Origin: Limnospira fusiformis SAG 85.79
GTDB taxonomy: Bacteria; Cyanobacteriota; Cyanobacteriia; Cyanobacteriales; Microcoleaceae
NCBI RefSeq assembly: GCF_012516315.1
Contig: NZ_CP051185.1
Location: 1 to 64,000 of the forward strand
Direction of reading: 5' to 3'
Length of the DNA: 64,000 bases
Shown here: positions 1 through 9,073 of the stretch, piece after piece
Position numbering within the stretch: the first letter of the stretch is position 1
How the letters are laid out: each line of letters starts with the position of its first letter
Made by a program: the position numbers and the translations under genes
Notes under the pieces: generated by a model
Told to the model about the DNA's origin: nothing
Seen by the model: the letters and a program-made list of their open reading frames with translations, nothing else
The model's database searches: none

Positions 1-37
1 CAGAATCGCGGGAGCAAATCTTTAATTTTGGTAAGCC

Positions 38-1399
38 GTGGATATTTCTCTTGAACAGTTATGGAATCGAGTCTTGGAACGTCTCCAGCTACAGCTTGGG
101 GAACCGACATATAATACCTGGATTAAGACAGCGATCGCCACTAGCCTAGAAAACGATTGTCTAGTAATTCGCACCGCTAACCCCTTCGCCTGTAATTGGT
201 TACAAAAACACTACCGGGAAATCATCGCCGATGTCGTCCAGGATATTATGGGCGATCGCCTAGAAATTTGTATCACCACCGGAACCGGAGAATTAATGAC
301 AACCAATGATCACAGTCCTAGGGTGTCATCGAGCGGGTTAGATACCCCAGGGGAAGTAGTCTCTAGCGTGCATAAACCGCCTAACCTTAATTCTAAATAT
401 ATGTTTTCCCAGTTTGTGGTGGGGTCGGGGAGTCGCTTGGCTCATGCTGCATCTCTGGCTGTAGCTGAGTCTCCCGGACGTGAATTTAACCCGCTGTTTC
501 TCTGTGGTGGGGTAGGTTTGGGAAAAACTCATTTAATGCAGGCGATCGGTCATTACCGCTTAGAAATTAATCCTTATGCTCGTGTTTTTTATGTATCTAC
601 AGAAAAGTTTACCAATGATTTAATTGCCGCGATCCGTCGCGACAGTATGCAGAGTTTCCGGGACCATTACCGAGCGGCTGATGTGTTATTAGTTGATGAT
701 ATCCAGTTTATTGAGGGGAAGGAGTACACCCAGGAAGAGTTTTTTCATACTTTTAACACTCTCCATGAGGCGGGGAAACAAATTGTCTTAGCCTCGGATC
801 GCCCCCCGTCGAAAATTTCGGGATTGCAAGATCGCCTATGTTCTCGGTTTTCCATGGGGTTAGTAGCGGATATTCAACCTCCTGATTTAGAAACGCGGAT
901 GGCTATTCTTCAGAAAAAGGCTGAATATGAAAATATGCGACTCCCCCCAGCGGTGATTGAGTATATTGCGACTAACTACACCTCGAATATTCGGGAGTTG
1001 GAAGGAGCCTTAATTCGCGCGGTGGCTTATATTTCTATTTCCAGTCTTCCCATGAATGTGGAGAATATTGCGGCGGTTTTAACCCCGACAGAACCCAAGT
1101 CGGAGTCATCCCCAGAAATAGTCATCCAAGCGGTGGCGGACAAGTTTAAGGTATCGGTAGAGGATTTAAAAGGCAATTCTCGCCGTCGCGAAATTAGTTT
1201 AGCACGTCAGGTGGGGATGTATTTGATGCGACAGCATACGGATCTGAGTTTACCTAAGATTGGGGAAGTGTTTGGAGGGAAAGATCATACAACGGTTATG
1301 TATGGCTGCGAAAAGATTGCCAAACGTCGCGATCGCGATCCGGAACTCCATCAGATTCTACAACAGTTAAGCGATCGTATTAATTTAAACAGTCATTAA
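38..1399 (+). CDS. dnaA: Chromosomal replication initiator DnaA
   Basis: AAA+ initiator that binds DnaA boxes and melts oriC. At 453 aa it has the usual family length. Visible parts are the N-terminal domain I (about 1-85), a variable linker, the AAA+ core with Walker [10 protein letters not shown] near residue 155 and Walker B LLVDDIQF near 217, and the C-terminal box-binding domain with signature [12 protein letters not shown] near 415. The start is GTG at 38, chosen because the frame opens with the typical [16 protein letters not shown]; the ribosome site is weak. The last 64 nt of the gene recur at 3741-3804. The partner origin and dnaN lie about 17 kb downstream instead of next door. Confidence 0.98.
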   Translation: MDISLEQLWNRVLERLQLQLGEPTYNTWIKTAIATSLENDCLVIRTANPFACNWLQKHYREIIADVVQDIMGDRLEICITTGTGELMTTNDHSPRVSSSGLDTPGEVVSSVHKPPNLNSKYMFSQFVVGSGSRLAHAASLAVAESPGREFNPLFLCGGVGLGKTHLMQAIGHYRLEINPYARVFYVSTEKFTNDLIAAIRRDSMQSFRDHYRAADVLLVDDIQFIEGKEYTQEEFFHTFNTLHEAGKQIVLASDRPPSKISGLQDRLCSRFSMGLVADIQPPDLETRMAILQKKAEYENMRLPPAVIEYIATNYTSNIRELEGALIRAVAYISISSLPMNVENIAAVLTPTEPKSESSPEIVIQAVADKFKVSVEDLKGNSRRREISLARQVGMYLMRQHTDLSLPKIGEVFGGKDHTTVMYGCEKIAKRRDRDPELHQILQQLSDRINLNSH

Positions 1400-1411
1400 G
1401 TCCGGTAGGAG

Positions 1412-2130
1412 TCAACTAGCTTTATAGAGATATTGCTGGAAGCTGATAAAAACTTGCCGGATATCGCCAACCTTCCCCAATTGAGCCACAGCATCCCGGA
1501 GTCCGTGATATTTCAGTTCCAGCAGTGACCCTAGCTTATCTTCCCTCAATTCCTGCACCCCCTCTTTCATGTACTGCTCAAGGACAAACTCTAAAAACTC
1601 CTGTTGTTTGTCGTCATAGTGGGAAAAAATCAGGCGTTTTTGGGCGAGAACCCTCTGGCTGCGAGTTATCGGAGGCGTAGCATAGGCGATATAAGCCAGC
1701 ACGTCATAAATATCGCTTTTTTCCGCGTCGATAATGCGGCTAATTTTCAGCAAGTCCTCGCCACTGTAGCCCCTCTCCGTCAGGCTGTCTAACAGGTTCT
1801 GGCGGGTATCAGGGCTGCTCCACAGTTCCCGCAGTTGGTTTTCATCTTGGAACAGTTCCGGGAGAGTGCCAAACAGACCCTTGATAAACTCAGCCGCTGA
1901 TAACGGTTTCCCGTCGGGACTCCAGAAACTGGTCGCTAAGGTGTGCTGGATCTCGCGTTCTTTGCCGTCTGCCAGTTGGATTTTCACTTTCTGGGGTTGT
2001 CTCTTCTCTTCCGTTTCGCCCGGTTCTAGGGGGTCTTGAATCGAGGGCTTTTTGATTCCGGGCGTGATGGGGGTGGGGGTTTCCGGTTCGCCGTCCCATG
2101 CTGGGTCGTTAAAATGTTGGTACGCGCCAA
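1412..2130 (-). pseudogene. hsdR: Type I restriction HsdR, C-terminal remnant
   Basis: Only the C-terminal part of a type I restriction (R) subunit remains, about 240 codons. The open frame runs upstream of the GTG at 1987 to about 2130, where HFNDPAWDGEPE and a proline-rich linker typical of EcoEI-like HsdR proteins precede the C-terminal helical domain (TPPITRSQRVLAQKR, DAVAQLGKVGDIRQVF, ending FQQYLYKAS). The nuclease and translocase domains, normally over 700 residues, are missing. The 5' end abuts the truncated hsdS in another frame, so this is a deletion scar. It converges on dnaA with a 12-nt gap. Non-functional as a restriction enzyme. Confidence 0.85.
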
Positions 2131-2966
2131 CAAAGATTATGTAAAATATTAGGCTGTTCTATAAATGCTGGTTTACCCAAAATCTTCATTTTTGAAGAAA
2201 GGTCAGTCATCACTATTGTTAAATCACCTACATTGAAAAGATACCCATTTGGTGAATTAGTACCAGTTAACCGTTTAGTATTTTTTGAATTAAAATATAA
2301 ACGGCCATTTTCCGAATAATTTCCTGGTGTTAAGACAATTTGTTTTTCTAAGTCATTACTTGTATTAAAATCACCTCCTTTAAAAGCATAGCCGTGGGAA
2401 ATGTCAATTAAGCTAGATAACTTCTTCTCAACCAAGCCCTCACCCTTCTGGCTAAAGACGCCATTGAGATAACTTTCAAACAGTTCACGGGCATTGGCGA
2501 GGTTCTTCTCTGTGTTGGCGATCGCTCTATCAATCCCCTCAAACGCCTCATCCAAAATCGCCACAATCCGCTTCTGTTCTATGATATTAGTAGGAACGTA
2601 AACAGTCTCGCTATGGACAGTGTTGCGATTGAGCGTTGGGACACCAGCACCACTTGAAAAAGAACTTAAATCGAATTTATTTAACAGATAGAAAATGAAC
2701 CTGGGGTCATTGCCATGAAAATTTTTTACATAAAGAGTAGTGTTTAAAGGCCAGAAATCTTTTTCAATGAAAAAAACTGAGCCAATACTGCCGCTTCGTC
2801 CAGTAACAACTCCAGGCCCAGAAACCTTTGCTTCAACATGGATATCTATACAGCCACTTGAACTTATCAGAGGATATTCACCCTTCTTGCGTAGTCTTTT
2901 CGGAAGGTCAAATCCTCTTTGAAGTGTACAAACGTCTTCTAACTTCTTAATTACCCAACTTCTCAT
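2109..2966 (-). pseudogene. hsdS: Type I specificity subunit HsdS, truncated
   Basis: DNA-specificity subunit of a type I restriction-modification complex. The first target-recognition domain (about 1-125) is followed by the conserved central helical region (IIEQKRIVAILDEAFEGID, about 128-178) and then by the second recognition domain, which stops at 285 aa; family members are about 400-450 aa. The final residues (LCWRVPTF) already read into the hsdR remnant in the wrong frame. The start ATG at 2966 has a G-rich upstream stretch. No hsdM lies nearby, so this is part of a dismantled system. The first half could still fold, but no partner is visible in the window. Confidence 0.88.
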
Positions 2967-3045
2967 TCCAACATCCCCCCAATTCCTGCTAAAATAAACT
3001 CTGCAAATCTAGCCCATCAATCCATAAATAAAACCAGGTAGATTT

Positions 3046-3285
3046 CTAGGTTTGGTCATATGCAGCCAGAAAATCATCCCGTGAAATACCAGATTGAGTA
3101 CAGATACTTCTCAGCGTAGAACCTTTAATTAGTTTATGATTCGGCAAAGTTAATGGAGTCCTTGTACCATCAATATTTTGACGAATCATAGAAATATGTT
3201 CTTTCTCCCTCACTATTGAAAATCCCAGCATCTCTAGTGCTTTAATAACTTTTGTTTTGGGTGCATTTACCGGAAATTTACTCAT
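3046..3285 (-). CDS. hicA: HicA-family toxin (mRNA interferase)
   Basis: 79-aa small basic protein of the HicA/YcfA dsRBD-like fold. HicA toxins cleave mRNA using a conserved histidine in the G-F-x-x-x-R-x-x-x-H motif, seen here as GFSIVREKEHISM; the LTLPNHKLIKGSTLRSI block is also typical. Its ATG overlaps the hicB stop by one base, indicating translational coupling. Length and gene order (antitoxin first) are normal for one HicBA arrangement. It sits inside the debris between the two dnaA tails and is probably a stabiliser of that island. Confidence 0.9.
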   Translation of the reverse strand: MSKFPVNAPKTKVIKALEMLGFSIVREKEHISMIRQNIDGTRTPLTLPNHKLIKGSTLRSICTQSGISRDDFLAAYDQT

Positions 3286-3503
3286 TATAAGCTAGTCTCA
3301 GCTACAAAAGCCTCTAATATAAAATCCTCCGATTCTAGTACCGATTTCCCAAAGGTTTCCACATGAAATAAAATCGCAGAACGGACATCATTTAAAGCCT
3401 CTTCATAACTATCTCCCTCACCCACAATCACCCCCTGTATTCCTAAAGGATAAGCCACATAACCATCAGCGTGTTTTTCTACAATAATTTTGATATTTTT
3501 CAT
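3285..3503 (-). CDS. hicB: HicB-family antitoxin
   Basis: 72-aa antitoxin with the partial RNase-H-like HicB fold: the ADGYVAYPLGIQGVIVGEGDSYEEAL segment is the family hallmark. No separate C-terminal DNA-binding domain is present, so it is the short form. An upstream GAGGTAGG ribosome site supports the ATG at 3503. It forms a coupled two-gene operon with hicA (1-nt overlap). It should neutralise HicA by binding its active site. Confidence 0.9.
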   Translation of the reverse strand: MKNIKIIVEKHADGYVAYPLGIQGVIVGEGDSYEEALNDVRSAILFHVETFGKSVLESEDFILEAFVAETSL

Positions 3504-3670
3504 AACCTACCTCAGTTCAATTATCTTAAATTCAGTAGCCATAAACCCGGTTTCTGGATTTTAGGGGATGTTGAAGTGCCGGTAGAGATGGAACTCGGGT
3601 AATTATAGGAGCTACTACGATATCCACGCCTAAGAATATTTGGGCGATCGCCTGAGAGTGCTGGCTGATT

Positions 3671-3740
3671 TCAGGCGACACGGAAGCCGATAAATACTCG
3701 CTGAATATTAGCAATATTGCCCAATTCTTTGACCGCATCC
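3671..3740 (-). pseudogene. Second HsdR 3'-terminal scrap
   Basis: On the minus strand a 22-codon frame reads DAVKELGNIANIQRVFIGF then RVA and TGA. This matches the extreme C-terminus of HsdR and aligns with DAVAQLGKVGDIRQVFISF in the remnant at 1412-2130, though the nucleotide sequence differs clearly, so it is a different hsdR. Its 5' side is cut exactly where the 64-bp dnaA-tail copy begins (3741). The 74-aa ORF overlapping it in another frame is not considered real. Confidence 0.7.
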
Positions 3741-3804
3741 CGATCCGGAACTCCATCAGATTCTACAACAGTTAAGCGATCGTATTAATTTAAACAGTCA
3801 TTAA
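3741..3804 (+). repeat. 64-bp direct copy of the dnaA 3' end
   Basis: Bases 3741-3804 are identical to 1336-1399, the last 21 codons of dnaA including its TAA stop. Together the two copies bracket about 2.3 kb of restriction and HicBA material. A duplicated gene end flanking foreign DNA resembles the attachment-site scars of islands that integrate into gene 3' ends, but no integrase is present between or next to the copies. Confidence 0.9.
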
Positions 3805-3857
3805 CAGTGGCGGCATTTCTGGACATCTAGGGGAGTGCGATCGCTCTCAAGTCTGAC

Positions 3858-4061
3858 CTATAACAGGCTGTGGGGGTCATCCGATAAACCCTTCTGTTCA
3901 GCAAATCGTTGAACGTTGACTCGAATGAAGGAAGGATCGTCGCGTCCCTCCAGAAAAATGGCGATCGCCTTTCCCTGGGGTTGAAAACTTAGGAGAAATG
4001 TATTTAATTTAGCTTGGGATGATTTCGGTGCAGCCTTCAAAGCATCCAAAAAAGATGACAT
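3858..4061 (-). pseudogene. DUF4435 (AriB/TOPRIM-like) N-terminal fragment
   Basis: 67-aa ORF, 2 nt after the AAA ATPase on the same strand. The AIAIFLEGRDDPSFIRVNVQRF segment resembles the first strand-loop (hydrophobic-x-EG-x-x-D) of DUF4435/TOPRIM effector proteins, which normally run about 300 aa. The ORF stops early, so the effector is truncated. ATPase plus DUF4435 in this order is the layout of PARIS anti-phage systems (AriA then AriB), suggesting a disarmed copy. The assignment rests on one short motif and on gene context. Confidence 0.5.
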
Positions 4062-4063
4062 TT

Positions 4064-5467
4064 TTAAATCTCCTCGATAAACTCACTGATAGAATGTGCA
4101 TATTCCGCTAGTGAATTTTCAAACACAAAAGGAGAATGAGTTACGGCAATTAAACCCGCACATTTTTGGGTATCTTTCAAGTCTTGCAGAAAACGGCGTT
4201 GCCAAGGTACAGATATAGATAATTCCGGCTCATCAATTACCAGGAAATACTTATCATAGTCACTTAAAAAGATATGAGTAAATAAGGAGATAATTTGCTT
4301 TTCCCCAGAAGATAAACCCGCAATCGGCACTTCTGTCATGTCTTTATTTTTTCGCTTAAAAACCAACTTAAATTCACTGGGGTTAAATTCTAAGGTTTTG
4401 TTGCTGAGATACTGATTGACCAAATCAACGAGGTTTCTAATTGGCTGTTCTTTTTCCTGTTGACTTTTATGAATTTCGACCAAACGAGTCAAAAAATAAG
4501 CAGTCACCCGTTGTTCTTCTAATAAAACCTGGTTAGTTTTTACATCTTTAAGTAACTGTCCCAGTTTTTGGCGATCGCCTTCTGAAAGAATATCCCCAAT
4601 CCGAGGAAGCATCACCTTAATTGTTTCCCTAAATTTATCCGTAGACAGTTGAGATGGCTCAACATTTTTATAGTTATTACGAATAATGTCCCCTAAGTAA
4701 CTTCCAGTCAGCCGATTAAGTGCAGTGCGGAAATTTTGATCCAAGTCTGATAAAGTCGAGTCAAATGCTTGCATTACATCTTCCATACCAAATTCAACAA
4801 GTTCAACATATCCAGACTGTAGCTTTTTCCGATAACTCTTAGTTTTAGAAAAAGGCAACACATCATCCAAGTCTATATCAGGAAAAACATCGCTTAGTTC
4901 TTTTTCAATTCGGCGATAAGTTGGCAAAAACAAGACTTGTTCTCTCTCGTTAGACTGTACAGCTTTAGCTAGTATATCTATAACCTGGTCTACTTCATTT
5001 TCATCTAAAGATGCCAATCTTGGACTAACTCTAGCTAACTCTCGCAATGCCATCAGGGAAATTCCAGGGAATTTATGCCTTAATTCTAGGAATCTGTTTT
5101 TTGACAACCAGTATTCTGAGTCATGGTCGGCTAATTCATTGATAAGACTGTCAAATTCTTGGGAAGATAGCCTTTGGTGAAAGTACCTCATCAACGACGA
5201 CAATCTTTTTGGATTTTGAGTAGTGGGTAAATCCTCTCTTTTGATGGTATAATCTTGATTGCCAATTGTGACAATACAGGAATGAAAGGGAAGCTGGCTT
5301 AGGCGATCCCACTGAGTCGTTAATGTGTAGTATAATAAATTAATTAGTGTACTTTTCCCAGAGCCGTTTTCACCAACTAGGATTAAAGTATTGTCTTGAA
5401 TGGGTACATCTAAATTATAAGCGTCAAAGAGACGCTCTATCCGAATTCGCTGGAGGTCAATAGACAT
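4064..5467 (-). CDS. AAA ATPase, PARIS AriA-like (OLD/ABC-type)
   Basis: 467-aa soluble ATPase of the AAA_15/AAA_21 type found in defence systems. Walker A is GENGSGKST near residue 32. The C-terminal half has an ABC-like signature LSSGEKQ, Walker B YFLVIDEPELS, and a switch histidine in AVTHSPFVFEN. A long helical insertion lies between, like SMC/Rad50 arms. The ATG at 5467 lacks a good ribosome site. The downstream DUF4435 piece is truncated, so any abortive-infection output is probably lost although the ATPase is intact. It could also belong to another OLD-like family. Confidence 0.75.
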   Translation of the reverse strand: MSIDLQRIRIERLFDAYNLDVPIQDNTLILVGENGSGKSTLINLLYYTLTTQWDRLSQLPFHSCIVTIGNQDYTIKREDLPTTQNPKRLSSLMRYFHQRLSSQEFDSLINELADHDSEYWLSKNRFLELRHKFPGISLMALRELARVSPRLASLDENEVDQVIDILAKAVQSNEREQVLFLPTYRRIEKELSDVFPDIDLDDVLPFSKTKSYRKKLQSGYVELVEFGMEDVMQAFDSTLSDLDQNFRTALNRLTGSYLGDIIRNNYKNVEPSQLSTDKFRETIKVMLPRIGDILSEGDRQKLGQLLKDVKTNQVLLEEQRVTAYFLTRLVEIHKSQQEKEQPIRNLVDLVNQYLSNKTLEFNPSEFKLVFKRKNKDMTEVPIAGLSSGEKQIISLFTHIFLSDYDKYFLVIDEPELSISVPWQRRFLQDLKDTQKCAGLIAVTHSPFVFENSLAEYAHSISEFIEEI

Positions 5468-5571
5468 TTTGATAAAATCACTTGGGTAATTATTTGTACA
5501 GTCGTCCCCTATTATAAGCCTTTCCCCTTCCAGTGAACAATTTTAGCTGACCCGGTTTGGGGAAACAGAGT

Positions 5572-5690
5572 TTAAGTCGGATAAAACCACTCGTAGCAAA
5601 TCAGTTGTAAATCCTTCGCTGTAATTTCGCGAATTGGGGATTAATACTAGCTCTTTACTGTAACCAGTTAAACTTTCCGGGGGAGGGTGA
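5572..5690 (-). pseudogene. Tail of a second PLD-SNF2 helicase copy
   Basis: The minus strand encodes EITAKDLQLICYEWFYPT and a stop at 5572, closely resembling the C-terminus of the adjacent helicase (QQEDIKLVCYEWFYPKNC). Upstream, after a one-base frameshift, GYSKELVLIPNSR continues the similarity to about 5690. It is a decayed remnant of a related helicase gene lying directly downstream of the intact one, probably left by unequal recombination or by replacement. Confidence 0.65.
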
Positions 5691-5745
5691 TTGCTTCTTA
5701 TAGTCAAGATATCACCTGACCGAGGAATGCTCTACGTCTGATAAA

Positions 5746-8700
5746 TCAACAATTCTTAGGGTAAAACCATTCATAACAAACGAGTTTAATGTCTTCTTGT
5801 TGGATGATTTGGAAATTTTTTAGTCTTGGATCTACTTCCGTTTCTGCATATAATTCATTGTCTACGAAGAAATCATCTAGTTCATTCACCAACTCAAGCA
5901 ATTTTTTTGACTTTTGAAATCTATCCCATATTCGTCGAATATCTCGTTCAAACGCGCTGAGATTATTGGTTTCAATAACCGATATTATTCGCTCACTTAT
6001 ATCTGAACTTGGCATGGGGGATTCTGGGAATAATTCGTGCCGCTGAATCAGTATTTCTAAAACATTTTTCATAACCTTAGTGAGTGCTGGCTTAATTTTC
6101 GCCCCCGACTGTTGTTTTTGAAACATCATCATTAGATTATTGATCGCACTTTCCAGCACCGGAAAAATTGTTCGGTTGAATGGTGTTGGGGGTTGTTTTT
6201 CAGGTTGCGGGAAGTCTGATTCCTGGCATTTAATCCAGTTAAATATCTGGCGTTTATCCGTGATAGCAGCATTATCATCAGTACAAATTTCATTGTTGAT
6301 GCGTGGATAAAAATGCCAGTAATGGTTATCTTCAGTCTTAAATGCTAGAAAAATGCCACCTTCGGCAAATTCAGACTTAGGAATGTTAAAATAACGGGTG
6401 CTGTGAATGCCCAAAGGAATATCCTCTACTTCTTCAGCAGTTTTGCGCTGGATATATTCGAGTAAGGGCAAGCGCATTTCATCTAGCGAGATTAAATCAG
6501 AGGCTTGTTCTAATTCTTCTAAAATTGCTTGCTTTTCTGCATCAGTGCTGGCTCGTTTCAGTCTAAATAATTCCTCTAGCGATTTATCAGAGATAGCTTC
6601 ACCGAGTACACTAGCATCGAGTCCAACTTCTCGGTCAATGGTTGCAATCCGATCCTGCAACCGCTTCACCAAACCCAACAGTTCCTCTAACCCTTCTTCG
6701 GGGAAGCAGTTGTAGATATAGAGTTGTTCATAATCAGTGCCGAGTCTGTCAATCCGTCCGGCTCTCTGAATCATTCGCACCGGATTCCAGTGCAAATCAT
6801 AGTTCACCAGCACTCCAGCATCTTGCAGGTTTTGACCTTCAGAAAGTACGTCTGTACAGATAAGGATATCAATTGGGTTGTTCAGCAGGCGTTCTAAATT
6901 TTCCTGAGTTTCATCATGGTTCGCTTTCGGTGCAAATCGGCTGACCTTCTCCTTACGCTGCTTTGAGGGTGTTGATCCAGTAATGAGTTCGATAGCTGGC
7001 GCGCGTCCGCTAACTGCCATCTGCCTCAACCACTCTGAATCATCAATTAGCTCTTTGTGTAAGTGTTCCGCCGTATCCTTAAAGTAGCTAAACACTAAGA
7101 TTTTTTTCCCTTTCAGGCTCTCCAGCAGCAATTGCTTGAACGCGACCAGTTTGCGATCATAGTCAACTCCCGTTTCCACACTGTTTTTAATAGTCTCAAG
7201 CATTTGGAGGATATAGTCTAACATCCTCAAATCTGCCTGAATTTGCTGTTCCAAAGTATTCAGATTATATTGCTTGGCATCAACTGCTTCCAGATAATTA
7301 ATAATTTCTGTAGCGGATTGGGATTCCTCCTCATCTTCAATTGCTAGAAGCAGTTTGCGGAAGTTCCTGCTATCGAGTAGCTTACCTTCTTTGGTAAGAA
7401 TCTGATAAAATTTATCTTGGAATTTAGCCTGCCTTGTCACACTATTGCTAAAAGCAACTAGCCCACTTTCTAACCGCTTGAGGTAAAGCGCTTTTTGTAA
7501 CGCCACCAGTGCCTTGTTCCGCTGTACCTCGTTTTCCTCTTGTCTCACTTTGCGCTTTTTGAAGGCCTTGATGTTGTAGGGGGCTAAGTTTAACTCATCA
7601 ATGCAATTGGCAATTTTAAGATACATTCCAGAAAAGCTGGCTTCAAAATTATAGGTAAAATTCTCCAACTTCCGTGCTGGGAAATGAATGAGTTTACCCC
7701 CAATCCGAATCTCTTCACCTGCCTGCTGCCGCCGAATCACATCCTGCCTCGACCGTCGCACCATTGTCTCAAATAAGAGATTAGTAATTTCTATTTGACC
7801 TTTGGATAATGCTTTAAAATAAGTTTGAAGGTTGCTAATGCCGTCAGTCCGATAATAAGTATTTTGGCCGCGACCGAGCAACAGAATTTGATGGTACAGG
7901 TCGAACACACTATTGTTAATAGGAGTCGCGGTGAGCAAGACGAGTTTTTTACTACGCTTGCCACTATTTATCAACTTTTGGAGGGTGCGATAGCGGTTGG
8001 TGGCAGAGTTACGGAAATTATGGGATTCGTCAACCACTATGATATCGTAGTTGCTGTAACTACGAATATCAAACTCATTGCGGCTGATTTCTTCGTGAGA
8101 AATGACATCCGCTTTAATGCCGAACTCGTCCAGTTTTTTATTCCAAACCAAATCACGCAACTGAGCCGGACATAGCACCATGGCGCGAGGGACTTTCCCC
8201 GGTCTGCGTTCTTCAATTAAGTAATGGTCAAGCACCCGCAAACCGATGTAGGTTTTTCCTAATCCGACCGAATCGGCAACCATGCAGCCACCGTGCTTGT
8301 TAATCAGTCGCACTGCCCTAGCAAATCCTTCCTGCTGAAAACTAGCCAGTTCCACCGAGGTGCGATCGCCTTCCCCCAAAACCGACTCTTCCTTAAACAG
8401 TTCGTACAGTGCCTTGAGGAAAACCTGATAGGGCGTGTAAGCCTTGCTGCCAAACTTAGAGGCGTTGAGAGCGTCGATGAATTTGCTTTTGTAGTCTAGG
8501 TCAACGCTGGGGTCATCCCAAAACTTCTCAAACCACCTTTCTCGCAGGTCGCGGGCGATCGCCTCGATTTTGTTGACCACGTTCAGTTCAGAGTTACCTT
8601 TCAGCCCTGATGGTGTGAAGTTGCTCGAACCAACGATGCTGTATCTGTCAAATATGTAGGCCTTGGCGTGCAGAAATTGAGACTTGTCACCCACAGATCC

Positions 8701-9051
8701 AAACAATCGCATCTGGATATGGTCTTGCTGGAAGTAGGCGATCGCCCGGTCTATTTCCTGCTTGTATTTAAGGTTATATTCCCGCTGTTCCAGTTGTCGT
8801 CGGGTTTCTTCTTGGAAATATTTAACCAGGTCAATGCGATCGCTCTCCGCTGGTCGGATAGCCGGGTCGCGACCAATCAGCAACCGCAGCAATTCCAGAT
8901 GGTTCATTGCTTCTTCCAAATGCACCCACGCCTCAATCTGGAAAAATCCCGTGGCGATATCCAAAACCCGTTGTTCTTCCTTTTCAATCAGTTGTTTAAG
9001 GATAGTTTCGAGTTTGTGTTGGTAATTGTCGATGTAGTCGGGTAATGTCAT
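5746..9051 (-). CDS. PLD nuclease-SNF2 helicase fusion
   Basis: About 1,101 aa from the ATG at 9051 (a TTG at 9063 is possible). The N-terminal domain has a phospholipase-D-type HKD motif (HAKAYIFDRYSIVGSSNFT, about 125-145). It is followed by a full SNF2/superfamily-2 engine: Walker A ADSVGLGKTY, DESH box VVDESHNF, motif III TATPINNS, motif V CTDVLSEGQNLQ and motif VI QRAGRIDRLG. Single-HKD proteins usually dimerise to cut DNA. Such fusions occur in defence islands next to DNA methyltransferases and are presumed to translocate on and restrict foreign DNA. It lies 22 nt behind the sigma-like gene in one operon. Both catalytic modules look intact. Confidence 0.88.
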   Translation of the reverse strand: MTLPDYIDNYQHKLETILKQLIEKEEQRVLDIATGFFQIEAWVHLEEAMNHLELLRLLIGRDPAIRPAESDRIDLVKYFQEETRRQLEQREYNLKYKQEIDRAIAYFQQDHIQMRLFGSVGDKSQFLHAKAYIFDRYSIVGSSNFTPSGLKGNSELNVVNKIEAIARDLRERWFEKFWDDPSVDLDYKSKFIDALNASKFGSKAYTPYQVFLKALYELFKEESVLGEGDRTSVELASFQQEGFARAVRLINKHGGCMVADSVGLGKTYIGLRVLDHYLIEERRPGKVPRAMVLCPAQLRDLVWNKKLDEFGIKADVISHEEISRNEFDIRSYSNYDIIVVDESHNFRNSATNRYRTLQKLINSGKRSKKLVLLTATPINNSVFDLYHQILLLGRGQNTYYRTDGISNLQTYFKALSKGQIEITNLLFETMVRRSRQDVIRRQQAGEEIRIGGKLIHFPARKLENFTYNFEASFSGMYLKIANCIDELNLAPYNIKAFKKRKVRQEENEVQRNKALVALQKALYLKRLESGLVAFSNSVTRQAKFQDKFYQILTKEGKLLDSRNFRKLLLAIEDEEESQSATEIINYLEAVDAKQYNLNTLEQQIQADLRMLDYILQMLETIKNSVETGVDYDRKLVAFKQLLLESLKGKKILVFSYFKDTAEHLHKELIDDSEWLRQMAVSGRAPAIELITGSTPSKQRKEKVSRFAPKANHDETQENLERLLNNPIDILICTDVLSEGQNLQDAGVLVNYDLHWNPVRMIQRAGRIDRLGTDYEQLYIYNCFPEEGLEELLGLVKRLQDRIATIDREVGLDASVLGEAISDKSLEELFRLKRASTDAEKQAILEELEQASDLISLDEMRLPLLEYIQRKTAEEVEDIPLGIHSTRYFNIPKSEFAEGGIFLAFKTEDNHYWHFYPRINNEICTDDNAAITDKRQIFNWIKCQESDFPQPEKQPPTPFNRTIFPVLESAINNLMMMFQKQQSGAKIKPALTKVMKNVLEILIQRHELFPESPMPSSDISERIISVIETNNLSAFERDIRRIWDRFQKSKKLLELVNELDDFFVDNELYAETEVDPRLKNFQIIQQEDIKLVCYEWFYPKNC

Positions 9052-9073
9052 AGTATTTAGCAATTAAGGATAG

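Noticed and set aside
3532..3756. 74-aa ORF on the minus strand
   Set aside because: It spans the hsdR scrap and the dnaA-tail copy in an unrelated frame, so it is chance.
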